Assembly: GCF_008932245.1 (NCBI RefSeq)
Contig: NZ_CP034909.1
Coordinates: 2,046,001 to 2,110,000 of the forward strand
DNA: 64,000 bases
Direction: 5' to 3'
DNA from: Sinorhizobium alkalisoli
GTDB taxonomy: Bacteria > Pseudomonadota > Alphaproteobacteria > Rhizobiales > Rhizobiaceae
The translations under genes were made by a program, and so were the position numbers. Shown here one piece after another: positions 32,905-41,354 of this stretch. Each line of letters starts with the position of its first letter. The first letter of the stretch is position 1. The notes beneath the pieces are model-generated. The model had not been told where the DNA came from, ran no database searches, and was given only the letters and a program-made list of their open reading frames with translations.

Positions 32905-35721
32905 TCAGCTCCTGACAACAACACCAAGCTCCTGGATCGAACGTCTGGCGCGCTTGAGGAGGGCTTTTGCCCCCTGGCATTGCGCAATTTCAACGGCTGC
33001 GCTCAGGTCGGCAGCAAGCGCATCCTTATGTGTGCCGGCCCGAGCCTTGAGCAACGCCCGGCAACGGTGCAACTCCGCCAACCAGTAGGCATGGCCGGAT
33101 TCCTCCGACTTGGCGATTGCTTCGTCGGCCACCTCGATGGCGCTCGCAAAACTTCCGGCACGCCCCAGCAGGCTTGCATGCATGTAAAGGTAGATCGGCA
33201 GATCCGCGACGGCGCCGAGGCCTCTCAAAAGCTTCAATCCGTCACGGAATCGCTTGTGACCGCTTGCAAGATCCCCCCTGTGCGCCTCCGCCCACCCGCC
33301 GCACAGAAGCGACAGACCGGACAGCGACTGCATCCCGTGCTTTCCGGCAAACTCCGCCATGCGTTCCGAGATTTGGGCGAGATGTTCAAAATCTTCCCGA
33401 TAGAAGGCGGAGACCGCCTCGGTGTCGAGCGAGTGCGCCTTGCTCGGGACGTGGCCGATCCGATCGACGAACGAGATCATCCTCCTGAGTGCCGCATCCG
33501 ATGCCTTCGTCTGCCCCGTCAGCCAGAGGGAAAGCGCCAATTGTCCGAGACCGCAGACCTTCGCGTCGTGGCCGCCGAATTCCGTCCGGCTCTTCTGCGC
33601 CCGTCGCAGATCATAGAGCGCAAGGCCAGCCTTGATCGCCTCCTGCGTCTCCCGGTGCCGTCCGAGATTGAAATCGATCGCCCAGATGCAATGGTTGACC
33701 TGAAGCTGAATCTCCGGGTCCTCGGTCTTTGCCAGCATCGACTGCACTTCCAGGGCGCGGTCGTGCATGACGCGGAAATCGGAGCCCGTAAGCCACCAGC
33801 CCCAATAGATCGGGAACCATTTCGATTGCTCCTCCATCGGCTGCCGGCGGGCGATTTCGACGCCGCCTTCATAAAGCTTGCGCGCGGGCGGTGAATTCAG
33901 GCCCACAAGTCCGGTGAGGATCGGCCCCAGTGCCGTCAGCGCCGCAAGCTGCCGTGACTCGATCTGGCGTCCCTCGCCACACCGGCCGCAAAGGTCGAGA
34001 GCATGTTCCAGATATTGCCGCGCCTCTGTCATCGCCGAGCGGCTCGAGCTTTCCTTTCCGGCCGCTATGTACAGGTCGACCGCCTCCTCAAAGAGCCCGG
34101 CTCGCTCCGCATGCTCGGCCAGCCTTCCCGTATCGACCCACGTCGCCACGGCGCGATTCTGGCTGACGGCGCCATAGAGGCGCCGGTGCAGTACCTGGCG
34201 CTGCTTGCGCAGCAGCGCGTTATAGATCGTCTCCTGAACCAGCACGTGGCGAAAACCGTAGGCGATGCGCCCGGGTACCCGGACGCGCGTCAGGAACCCG
34301 GTCTCGCAGAGCGTGTCGGCCGCGGCTGCAATCGCCTTCTTGCCGAAGTCGGGCAGCAGCGCGCGAAGCAGCGGCAAGGTCACGTGCGTGCCGGCGGCGG
34401 CGGCCGCCCGCGCCACGTCGCGCGCCGAGCCCAGATGTTCGAGCCGAGCGTCGAGGATCGCTTCGAATGCCGACAGATGCGCCGGCTTGACGCTCTCCGA
34501 AAGGCTCTTCCTGCCGGCGTCGACATTCTCGGCGACCCATTGGCAAATCTCCTCTATGAAGAGAGGAACGCCGCCTGAAATCCGTTCCGTCACCTCAAAG
34601 AGTTCGGGAAGCGCCGCCAGCCGGTGCTGCGGCCACTTGGCCTCTATCGCCAATCTCGTCTCGCCGCGGTCCAGCGGCCGCAGCGACAGGCGCGTGGGGT
34701 CTGCCGCCTCCAGCCATTCCGAGGGCTCACCGGGACGCGAGGTCACGACGAGGAAAGCGGGATACCGATGGATGATACGGGCGGCCTCGCCGAGCAAGTC
34801 GCGGGATGTCGGATCGATCCAGTGGATGTCCTCGACGGCGATGACGACCGGCCCGTTTTGGCAGATCGCCTCGAGGGCCTGATCGACGGCGCGATATGCC
34901 TTCTCGCGGATCGTGCTGGGGCTGTCGTTCTGCAGGACCTGGCTCCGCCCTTGTGCCCCGAGCAGATAGGCAAAGATGTCGACGACGTCCGCGTCCACGA
35001 TGCCGTTGCGCTCGAAGAGGGCCTGCACCGCCGCAGCCGTGGGGCCCATCTGTCCGGTTTCGGAAGGCAGAATGTGCAGCAGCGGATGCAGCGTCGAGCG
35101 CAGCCCGCCCGGGAGGCATTGGAAGAAAAGCAGCTTCGTCCGCCGGTCGCGCGTCCGCCTGCGCAGTTCCCGCAGCAGCCGCGACTTGCCGATCCCCGCC
35201 TCGCCCTCGAGCAGGGCAACCGCCCCGCGCCCGCTCAACACGCCGTCCCACAGGCGGGTGATGGCGGCCAGTTCGCTTTCACGATTGATGAGGGGGCCCG
35301 CAACCCTGCCATAGGCATAGAAACGGTCGACTTCGATCTTGTGCCCCAGCGCACGCCAGACCTTCTCCGGTTCGGCGAAGCCCTTGAGTGTCTTGCTGCC
35401 CTGGAACACGAAGGCATGCGAACGTCCGGCAAGATTGCGCGTGTCCTCGGAAACGAGAACGCTGTTGGGGTCGGCGATGGCCTCGAGCCGGGTGGCCATG
35501 GCGAGCGCGGCGCCCGTCACCGGCTCTTCCATCCCGCCTTCCTGCGACGGGTCGCGGACGAGCGCGATGGACGTGGCGATGCCGACGCGAACGCCCAGAT
35601 CGTCCCGTCCGCCCTCGCGGCCAACCCGTTCGCAGGCATCGACGATCCCGAGCCCCGCCCGGATCGCGAGCGAGGCGGAATCCCTGGCGTCGAGCTCGAC
35701 CGGGAAAAGCCACGCCACCAT
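32905..35721 (-). CDS. cyclase/AAA-ATPase/TPR protein, main reading frame
   Basis: A 938-residue frame holding most of a protein of the adenylate-cyclase-ATPase type. Order: remainder of a class III cyclase domain (RVGIATSIALV to ITGAALAMATRLEAIADPNSVLVSEDTR-like text), FQGSKTLKGFAEPEKVWR, then an AAA/NB-ARC-like ATPase with Walker A GEAGIGKS and Walker B VVIAVEDIHWIDP, and a long C-terminal TPR-type helical region. The N-terminal cyclase half (35968 to about 35705) is in a different frame, so this gene has a +1-type shift or is broken. It lies 4 bases before YcaO and may give the operon a signal-responsive control. Confidence 0.8.
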   Translation of the reverse strand: MVAWLFPVELDARDSASLAIRAGLGIVDACERVGREGGRDDLGVRVGIATSIALVRDPSQEGGMEEPVTGAALAMATRLEAIADPNSVLVSEDTRNLAGRSHAFVFQGSKTLKGFAEPEKVWRALGHKIEVDRFYAYGRVAGPLINRESELAAITRLWDGVLSGRGAVALLEGEAGIGKSRLLRELRRRTRDRRTKLLFFQCLPGGLRSTLHPLLHILPSETGQMGPTAAAVQALFERNGIVDADVVDIFAYLLGAQGRSQVLQNDSPSTIREKAYRAVDQALEAICQNGPVVIAVEDIHWIDPTSRDLLGEAARIIHRYPAFLVVTSRPGEPSEWLEAADPTRLSLRPLDRGETRLAIEAKWPQHRLAALPELFEVTERISGGVPLFIEEICQWVAENVDAGRKSLSESVKPAHLSAFEAILDARLEHLGSARDVARAAAAAGTHVTLPLLRALLPDFGKKAIAAAADTLCETGFLTRVRVPGRIAYGFRHVLVQETIYNALLRKQRQVLHRRLYGAVSQNRAVATWVDTGRLAEHAERAGLFEEAVDLYIAAGKESSSRSAMTEARQYLEHALDLCGRCGEGRQIESRQLAALTALGPILTGLVGLNSPPARKLYEGGVEIARRQPMEEQSKWFPIYWGWWLTGSDFRVMHDRALEVQSMLAKTEDPEIQLQVNHCIWAIDFNLGRHRETQEAIKAGLALYDLRRAQKSRTEFGGHDAKVCGLGQLALSLWLTGQTKASDAALRRMISFVDRIGHVPSKAHSLDTEAVSAFYREDFEHLAQISERMAEFAGKHGMQSLSGLSLLCGGWAEAHRGDLASGHKRFRDGLKLLRGLGAVADLPIYLYMHASLLGRAGSFASAIEVADEAIAKSEESGHAYWLAELHRCRALLKARAGTHKDALAADLSAAVEIAQCQGAKALLKRARRSIQELGVVVRS

Positions 35722-35968
35722 CGCCAGCCTCGTGTTGAATGACGCCGGAGTGAGAAGCGATCGACTGCCTCGCCGCCCGCTGAAAAGCGGACATCAGCTC
35801 CTGGTAGTCTTCAATGTCCATGAGATGCAGGAGATCGGTCGACCCGACGAGATCGTAGCAGAGCGCCGTGACGATGCGCCGCTCCCCGCCGGGCGCAAAG
35901 GAAGTGCCCGCGCGCCTTCCGCGCCCGGCCGCTCGTCGTGGTGTCTTGATCCCGCTTTCGCGCAGCAT
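35699..35968 (-). pseudogene. N-terminal cyclase half of the same gene, out of frame
   Basis: From the ATG at 35968 the frame reads a basic leader and then RRIVTALCYDLVGSTDLLHLMDIEDYQELMSAFQRAARQSIASHSGVIQHEAGDGGVAF, the start of a class III cyclase with metal-binding D and the GDG turn. Near 35701-35712 (GGCTTTTCCCGG on the coding strand) homology passes to the frame of the downstream CDS, PVELDARDSASLAIRAG. Either a true mutation, a sequence error or a programmed +1 shift at TTT-CCC-G explains this. Confidence 0.78.
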
Positions 35969-36448
35969 GCACCACCCCCGCCTTCCGCGACACAACCGTA
36001 GTTCGGCGCGCGGCATCCCAGATTTAAACAGTATCGCTTTCTCGTAATACTTTTTTCGTTGTTGACCTGAATGGGCTAGCAACCGCCGATATTGCAGTCA
36101 GAGGCTGACGGTCGAACGGACCGATGTCAATCGGCGGCAGGTTGCATGCAACCGCTCGCTAGCAATCAGGCGCAAGGCAGGTACGTTGCGGCAAGCTGCT
36201 TCCCCAGGGGAAGTTGCTCCCCAGAGCACGACAAAGTGCAAAAAAGTCGATCCCCCGGGCCGTTCAATTGCCCCTCATCCGGCCTGCCGGCCACCTTCTC
36301 CCCGCAGGCGGGGCGAAGGAAACTCGCAGCACCCTCCAGTTCCCTCTCCCCGCCTGCGGCGAGAGGGCTAGGGTGAGGGGCGGCACCTTCGGGTCGCTAT
36401 GGCGCACACCACCAGAAGGCAGACTTTTCAGGGCTTTGCCGGCGCCCC
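35969..36448. other. 480-base intergenic region with a palindromic repeat
   Basis: No gene is supported. The region before the cyclase gene contains a lower-GC promoter-like part (36020-36065). A repeat described separately occupies 36271-36380. The string CAAAGTGCAAAAAAGTCGATCCC at about 36230-36250 looks regulatory but matches nothing I know. Confidence 0.45.
36271..36380. repeat. long imperfect palindrome of the C-rich type
   Basis: CCCCTCATCCGGCCTGCCGGCC at one end and AGGGTGAGGGG at the other pair as the outer arms, with CTTCTCCCCGC..GGCGGGGCGAAGG and CTCTCCCCGCCTGCGGCGAGAGG as inner stems. Such palindromes are dispersed in rhizobial chromosomes between convergent genes. Confidence 0.7.
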
Positions 36449-37576
36449 TCACCGGACGATCGTCAACCGCTCTGCCGCCCGAGTGATCGCCGTGTATAGC
36501 CAGCGCTCGCGGGTGTCGCGGAAGGCGAAGCTCTCGTCGAAGAGCACGACATTGTCCCATTGCGAGCCCTGCGCCTTGTGCACCGTCAGGGCATAGCCAT
36601 AGTCGAACTCGTCGTAGCGCTTGCGTGTGGACCAGGGTATCTCGCCCTCGACATCCTCGAACGCCGCCTTCAAGAGCTTGATCTTGGCAGCACCCCGATC
36701 CATGTCGTCGTCTTCCGGGCGGATCATCAGGTTGATCCCCGGCTTTACGGTTTCCTTCGACGAACTCATGACCTGCCAGAGCGAACCGTTGAGCAAGCCC
36801 TTGGCCGGATCATTCCTGAGGCAGACGAGCTTGTCGCCCGATTGCGGATAGTCGCTGGTAAAGCCCTTCAGTTCGCGCAGGCGCTGGTTGTAGCGCCGCC
36901 GCGTGCGGTTGGTGCCGACGAGCACCTGGTCGGCCTCCAGCACCAGCGGCTGCGTCACCTCCGTCTTGGAGATCACCTGCGCCGTGCCATAATCGCCCCG
37001 CACAATCTCCCTGCCCTCGCGCACATGCATGGCTAGTTGGATGATCGGGTTGTCGCGGGCCTGCCGGTGGATATCGGTAAGCAGATAATCCGGCTCCTGA
37101 TTGGTGAAGAAGCCGCCGCCGGATACCGGCGGCAATTGCCCCGGATCGCCAAGCACGAGGATGGGCGTGCCGAAGCTCATCAGGTCCTTGCCGAGCGCCT
37201 CGTCGACCATCGAGCATTCGTCGACGATGATCAGCGCCGCCTTTGCGACCGGGCTCTGGCGGTTGATGGCGAACATCGGCGCGACCGAAGTCTTGCCGGT
37301 CTGCTCGTCCTCAACCTCCTCCTCACCGCGGGGCCGGTAGATCAGCGAATGGATCGTCTTGGCGTTGCTGGCGCCCTTCGAGCGCAGCACCTGCGCGGCC
37401 TTGCCGGTGAAGGCGGCGAACAGGACCTCGCCGTCGACATGTTCGGCGAAGTGCCGCGCAAGCGTCGTCTTGCCGGTGCCGGCATAGCCGAACAGCCGGA
37501 AAAGCGGCGAGCGGCCTTCCTTTAGCCAACGCGAAACGGCCTTCAGCGCCTCATCCTGTTGCGGAGCGAACTGCAT
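36449..37576 (-). CDS. RecD-like ATP-dependent DNA helicase/exonuclease
   Basis: A 375-residue superfamily 1 helicase. Motif I is FRLFGYAGTGKTTLARHFAE, motif Ia/Ib FAAFTGKAAQVLRSKG, motif II ALIIVDECSMVDEALG, motif III ILVLGDPGQLPPV, motif IV LVGTNRTRRRYN, motif V YGYALTVHKAQGSQWDNVVLFDE, motif VI WLYTAITRAAERLTIV. These are the RecD/TraA-type motifs. It is shorter than RecD and lacks a RecB/C context, like the RecD2-type helicases in alphaproteobacteria. ATG at 37576 gives the conserved MQFAPQQDEAL; 37627 is possible. Confidence 0.88.
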   Translation of the reverse strand: MQFAPQQDEALKAVSRWLKEGRSPLFRLFGYAGTGKTTLARHFAEHVDGEVLFAAFTGKAAQVLRSKGASNAKTIHSLIYRPRGEEEVEDEQTGKTSVAPMFAINRQSPVAKAALIIVDECSMVDEALGKDLMSFGTPILVLGDPGQLPPVSGGGFFTNQEPDYLLTDIHRQARDNPIIQLAMHVREGREIVRGDYGTAQVISKTEVTQPLVLEADQVLVGTNRTRRRYNQRLRELKGFTSDYPQSGDKLVCLRNDPAKGLLNGSLWQVMSSSKETVKPGINLMIRPEDDDMDRGAAKIKLLKAAFEDVEGEIPWSTRKRYDEFDYGYALTVHKAQGSQWDNVVLFDESFAFRDTRERWLYTAITRAAERLTIVR

Positions 37577-37897
37577 GCCCTGCAGTGTCAGGATTCGGGG
37601 GCTCGGCGCAAGCCCGGATTCGGACATCTTGTGGCTGGCCAGGATTGGAGAGGTCGGTCGAAGGAGACATGCGGCAAGGGCGCGCGGCACTGTGATTTCG
37701 AAAAAGGCGCTCACACGGAACATTCTGCCGCCAAGGGCAGCCAATCGGCCGCATGCGCCGCGGTCCGCGCGCCATTCTCTGAGGCGACCACTGTGGCGGA
37801 ATCTTGCAGTGCACCTTGAGCGGGCACGATCAATGCTGCTAACCAGACGACGGTCTCAGAATGCGCGCGTTCGCGCCCACGCGGATCCCCTGCGGAG
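37577..37897. other. intergenic region of 321 bases
   Basis: No gene is supported. Open frames on both strands here are extensions of the neighbours. The two flanking genes are divergent, so their promoters must lie here; none fits a clear consensus. Confidence 0.4.
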
Positions 37898-38992
37898 ATG
37901 AGCTTGAAGCCGGAACAGCCAGCCACGCCGATACCACCGAAGAATGCCGGGATGGGGCGCCTGCCCCCGGCCGTCCAATGGTTCGTGCTCGCCGCTCTCT
38001 CCATGGTCTTCGCCGTCGTCCTCGAGGCGATCGGCATTCCGGCAGGCCTGCTGATGGGGCCAATGGCGGCGGGTGCCATCGTCGGCATGAACGGCGGCAC
38101 GATCCGCCTGCCGCGCCAGTTCTTCTTCTGCGTCCAGTTCATTCTGGCGATGATGATCGCCGCCTCGATGCGGCCGGATCTGTTCGCAACCTTTTCCGGC
38201 AACTGGCCGCTTTTCCTCACCGTCATCCTGTCGGTGATCGGCGTCAGCACGCTCTCGGGCTGGACGATCACGCGGATGCGCATCCTGCCGGGCACGACGG
38301 CGATCTGGGGATCGTCGGCCGGTGCCGCCTCGACCATGTTGCTGATGGCCGACGCCTATGGCGCGGATGTGCGGCTGGTCGCCTTCATGCAATATCTGCG
38401 CGTCGTTTTCGTCGCCAGCGCCGCGGCCGTGGTCGCCCATCTCTGGGTCAGCGACGCCGAAGCCGGCCACGCAACTGCCTTGTTCGCGCCGATCGCCGCC
38501 CTTCCCTTCCTTGCGACGCTCGCGGTCGGCGTTGTCGGCGGGCTCCTCGGCAGGGTGCTGCGCGTGCCCGCCGGCGCCTTTCTCGTCCCCTTCGCCATCG
38601 GTTCGGCGCTCAATGTCACTGGTGCTTTGACAATTGCGCTGCCGCAATGGCTGCTGGCGTTGTCATTTGCCCTGCTCGGCTGGAATATCGGCCTCGGCTT
38701 CACCCGGACGATCGTGGCTCATGCGCGCCGCGCCTTCCTGCCGACGGTTGTCTCCATCCTCGTGCTGATGGGCTTTTCGGCTTTGCTTGCCTTGCTGCTC
38801 ATCAGGGCCGTCGGCATCGATCCGCTGACCGCCTATCTCGCCACCAGCCCCGGCGGCCTCGATTCGATCGCCGTCATCGCCGCCTCCAGCAATGTCGATC
38901 TCCCCTTCGTCATGGCGCTGCAGACCGCGCGCCTGCTGATCATCACGCTGATCGGCCCCGTGCTCGCCCGCTTCGTCGCCGACCGGGCCTGA
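37898..38992 (+). CDS. AbrB-family (AbrB duplication) membrane protein
   Basis: A 364-residue protein with about ten hydrophobic segments, of the membrane AbrB family (once annotated as ammonia monooxygenase). The internal duplication shows as GIPAGLLMGPMAAGAIVGMNGGTIRLPR with MRILPGTTAIWGSSAGAASTMLLMADAYGADVRLVAFMQYLRV and VPAGAFLVPFAIGSALNVTGALTIALPQWL with YLATSPGGLDSIAVIAASSNVDLPFVMALQTARLL. It is unrelated to the DNA-binding AbrB. A transporter or regulator in the inner membrane is likely; the substrate is unknown. Confidence 0.85.
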   Translation: MSLKPEQPATPIPPKNAGMGRLPPAVQWFVLAALSMVFAVVLEAIGIPAGLLMGPMAAGAIVGMNGGTIRLPRQFFFCVQFILAMMIAASMRPDLFATFSGNWPLFLTVILSVIGVSTLSGWTITRMRILPGTTAIWGSSAGAASTMLLMADAYGADVRLVAFMQYLRVVFVASAAAVVAHLWVSDAEAGHATALFAPIAALPFLATLAVGVVGGLLGRVLRVPAGAFLVPFAIGSALNVTGALTIALPQWLLALSFALLGWNIGLGFTRTIVAHARRAFLPTVVSILVLMGFSALLALLLIRAVGIDPLTAYLATSPGGLDSIAVIAASSNVDLPFVMALQTARLLIITLIGPVLARFVADRA

Positions 38993-39181
38993 GCAGGCCC
39001 TGTCGACGCAAGCGTGGGAGTCTCCACGCCGCGGCCGCGTCCTTGATCAAGGACATCGCTGCAACCGTCACTGGCGCAATGGGAATAAATCCGCCCCCTC
39101 CCGTGTCTTCTCATCTGCATACCAGCCTGCGCCTGGTCCGCGCTTTCGCGCGGCACCGCAAACCCGAGGAAGGAATTTCCC

Positions 39182-39559
39182 ATGATGAAAACGTTGCCAC
39201 TCGCCATCGCCATTTGCCTGGCCACGGGCGCTTCCGCCCTCGCCGCGCCGCCCGTCAAGACCGTTGACACCGAAAAGGGGCCGGTGCTGGCCGCCGAAAA
39301 TGGCATGACGCTTTATACCTATAAGGACGATATGGGCGGCGCCTCCAGCTGCTATGATCAGTGCGCGAAGAATTGGCCGCCTTTCATGGTCGAAGGCGAT
39401 GCTGCGGCCGAGGCGCCCTATACGATCGTCGAGCGCAAGGATGGCAGCAAGCAATGGGCAAAGGATGGCATGCCGCTCTACTTCTTCGTCAAGGACGAGA
39501 AGATGGGCGACGTCACCGGTGACGGCGTGAAGGGCGAATGGGATGTCGCAAGGCCGTGA
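39182..39559 (+). CDS. secreted repeat protein (PF03640-like)
   Basis: A 125-residue exported protein: signal peptide MMKTLPLAIAICLATGASALA, then one family repeat LAAENGMTLYTYKDDMGGASSCYDQCAKNWPPFMV and a second, KDGSKQWAKDGMPLYFFVKDEKMGDVTGDGVKGEWDVARP. This is the YHS-like repeat of lipoproteins of unknown function. GAGGAAGG precedes the ATG. The end overlaps the sigma factor start by 17 bases, so the three genes 39182-40903 form one transcript, and the secreted protein may be a target or signal of the sigma pair. Confidence 0.87.
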   Translation: MMKTLPLAIAICLATGASALAAPPVKTVDTEKGPVLAAENGMTLYTYKDDMGGASSCYDQCAKNWPPFMVEGDAAAEAPYTIVERKDGSKQWAKDGMPLYFFVKDEKMGDVTGDGVKGEWDVARP

Positions 39560-40097
39560 CGGTCCAAGGGCGAGCGCAGAGGTGAAAGCCTCTGCGCTCG
39601 ACGATTTCGAAGAAAATGTTCTGGCCCTGATGCCCGCCCTCCGGCGCTATTCGCGCAGCCTCACCCGCTCCGATGCCGATGGCGAGGACCTGCTGCAGGA
39701 CTGCGTCGAGAAGGTGCTGGCGCGGCGGGCGCAGTGGCGGGGCGTGAACCTGCGCGCCTGGGCCTTCACCATCATGACGAACCTCTATCGGAACCGCCAT
39801 CGCCGCCAGACGCAGCATCCGGAGGTGGAGCTCGACGAAACGCTCGACCTCGTCACTGAAGAGGAACGCGGCGATCCACTCGAGAGGCGCAGGCTGGAGC
39901 AATCGCTCGACCGGCTCTCGCCGGAGAACCGCTCGGTGCTGATGCTCGTGGTGATCGAGGGATACCGCTACCAGGACGTGGCGGAGATATTGGCCATCCC
40001 GATCGGCACGGTGATGTCGCGCCTGTCGCGCGCCCGCCGGCAATTGGCCCAAGCGATGAAGGACGACAATGTGATTGCCCTGCGGAGACCGAAATGA
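39543..40097 (+). CDS. ECF RNA polymerase sigma factor
   Basis: A 184-residue sigma factor: region 2 (LMPALRRYSRSLTRSDADGEDLLQDCVEKVLARRAQWRGVNLRAWAFTIMTNLYRNRHRR) and region 4 (LDRLSPENRSVLMLVVIEGYRYQDVAEILAIPIGTVMSRLSRARRQLAQAM). It starts inside the end of the secreted repeat gene and overlaps its antisigma gene by 4 bases (ATGA). The response is unknown; ECF factors with this type of secreted partner often answer oxidative or envelope stress. Confidence 0.9.
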   Translation: MSQGRDGPRASAEVKASALDDFEENVLALMPALRRYSRSLTRSDADGEDLLQDCVEKVLARRAQWRGVNLRAWAFTIMTNLYRNRHRRQTQHPEVELDETLDLVTEEERGDPLERRRLEQSLDRLSPENRSVLMLVVIEGYRYQDVAEILAIPIGTVMSRLSRARRQLAQAMKDDNVIALRRPK

Positions 40098-40903
40098 CGG
40101 ATGAATTCAACACCGTCTCCGAAGACGACCTGCACGCCTATGTCGATGGCCATCTAAGCCAGCCGGAACGAGGGCGCGTCGAAGCCTGGCTTGAAAAGCA
40201 CCCGACCGAGGCCGAAGAGGTGCGCCGATGGCAGGCGCAGGCGGCAGCGCTGAAACAGCACTTCGCGCCCTACGCCCATGGCGACCCGAGCGACCGCCTG
40301 CGCGTCACCGCCCGCGGGCGCGCCACCGCCTCGCGCACGTCTCTCATGCCCCTCTTCCGCCGCATCGCCGCCGGGCTTCTGCTTTTTGCCGGCGGCGCCC
40401 TTGCCGGAGGCTACGGCTCGCGCCTCGCCACGCCGGAGCAACCGCCCGCCGCGACCGCCACCGCCGAGTCCCTGCCCCGGCAGGCGCAGTCCGCCTTCCT
40501 CGTCTATGCGAGCGAAGTCCGCCACCCGGTCGAGGTCGGTGCCGACCAGGAGGCGCATCTCGCAACCTGGCTCGGCAAGCGGCTCGACTATAGCCTGAAT
40601 ATCCCCGATCTCTCCCCGCTCGGTTTCTCGCTCGTCGGCGGCAGGCTCCTGCCCGTCAATGGAACCGCCGGTGCCATGCTGATGTATGAGGACCGAACCG
40701 GGCAGCGGCTGACCGTGCTTCTCGGCCGCAATGCGGAGAACCGTGAAACGAGCTTCCGCCTGTCGAGCCAGGGCGGCATCGAGACCTTCTACTGGATCGA
40801 CGGCGAGATCGGCTATGCCGTCACCGGCGAAGTGCCGCGCGACCTCCTGCAGAAGATCGCTCACGAATGCTACAGGCAATTCGAAGGGGCATCGGAGTCA
40901 TGA
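40094..40903 (+). CDS. membrane antisigma factor
   Basis: A 269-residue single-pass protein. The N-terminus VSEDDLHAYVDGHLSQPERGRVEAWLEKHPTEAEEVRRWQAQ is the antisigma domain common to RskA/ChrR-like factors of rhizobia. A membrane segment at about 90-106 (IAAGLLLFAGGALAGGY) is followed by a periplasmic part of about 160 residues with YSLNIPDLSPLGFSLVGGRLLPVNGTAGAMLMYEDRTGQRLTVLL. It has no zinc HXXXCXXC motif in the N-terminal domain. It should sequester the sigma factor encoded just upstream. Confidence 0.9.
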   Translation: MTDEFNTVSEDDLHAYVDGHLSQPERGRVEAWLEKHPTEAEEVRRWQAQAAALKQHFAPYAHGDPSDRLRVTARGRATASRTSLMPLFRRIAAGLLLFAGGALAGGYGSRLATPEQPPAATATAESLPRQAQSAFLVYASEVRHPVEVGADQEAHLATWLGKRLDYSLNIPDLSPLGFSLVGGRLLPVNGTAGAMLMYEDRTGQRLTVLLGRNAENRETSFRLSSQGGIETFYWIDGEIGYAVTGEVPRDLLQKIAHECYRQFEGASES

Positions 40904-40976
40904 TTGGAATGAGGTGCTCTCACCCCTCTGGCCTGCCGGCCAAGTGGGCTCGACCGCGACAAACTTCACCGCCGCA

Positions 40977-41354
40977 TCACCCCCGCCGCAGAGGGTCATT
41001 CTCAAGCACGATCGGCTTCCCATGCGGCGTCGCCTCCGCCGCGCGTTGCCAGCTTTGGGTGAGAGTTTCGAGTTCCGCGCCGGAGGCGACGGAAAGCTGC
41101 TTCAGCAATTCGCTGAGCGCCGCGACCCAGCAATCGTAATAGTCGCTGCCATCCGCCTTGCGTCCCGGTTTGTGAAGTTCGGCGGACAGGGCTTCGGCCC
41201 AGGTATTCCAGGAAAACAGACCCTGGTCGTGGAGCCGCACGGTCATCGCGAAGGCGGTCGCCTGCCAGGGTTGGGCGAAGACCGGCTCGCCACCGGCCGC
41301 TCTCGGAAGCCCGGCAGAGGCGAGGAGCGGAGAAGAAGCCTTATGCGCGCTCAA
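40977..41354 (-). CDS. nitrile hydratase accessory (activator) protein
   Basis: A 125-residue protein needed for metal insertion into cobalt-type nitrile hydratases. Family motifs: GEPVFAQPWQATAFAMTVRLHDQGLFSWNTWAEALSAEL, SDYYDCWVAALSELL and PHGKPIVLENDPLRRG, the last resembling the end of the family. It begins inside the end of the beta subunit gene; the most probable start is a TTG at 41354, overlapping 14 bases. The start is uncertain because no ATG is available. Confidence 0.85.
   Translation of the reverse strand: MSAHKASSPLLASAGLPRAAGGEPVFAQPWQATAFAMTVRLHDQGLFSWNTWAEALSAELHKPGRKADGSDYYDCWVAALSELLKQLSVASGAELETLTQSWQRAAEATPHGKPIVLENDPLRRG

Noticed and set aside
36449-37744. Longer start for the helicase
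   Set aside because: The first 56 codons have no conserved features or ribosome binding site; 37576 gives the family-type N-terminus.
37898-38992. Ammonia monooxygenase name for the AbrB-type protein
   Set aside because: The old annotation is misleading; no oxygenase motif is present.
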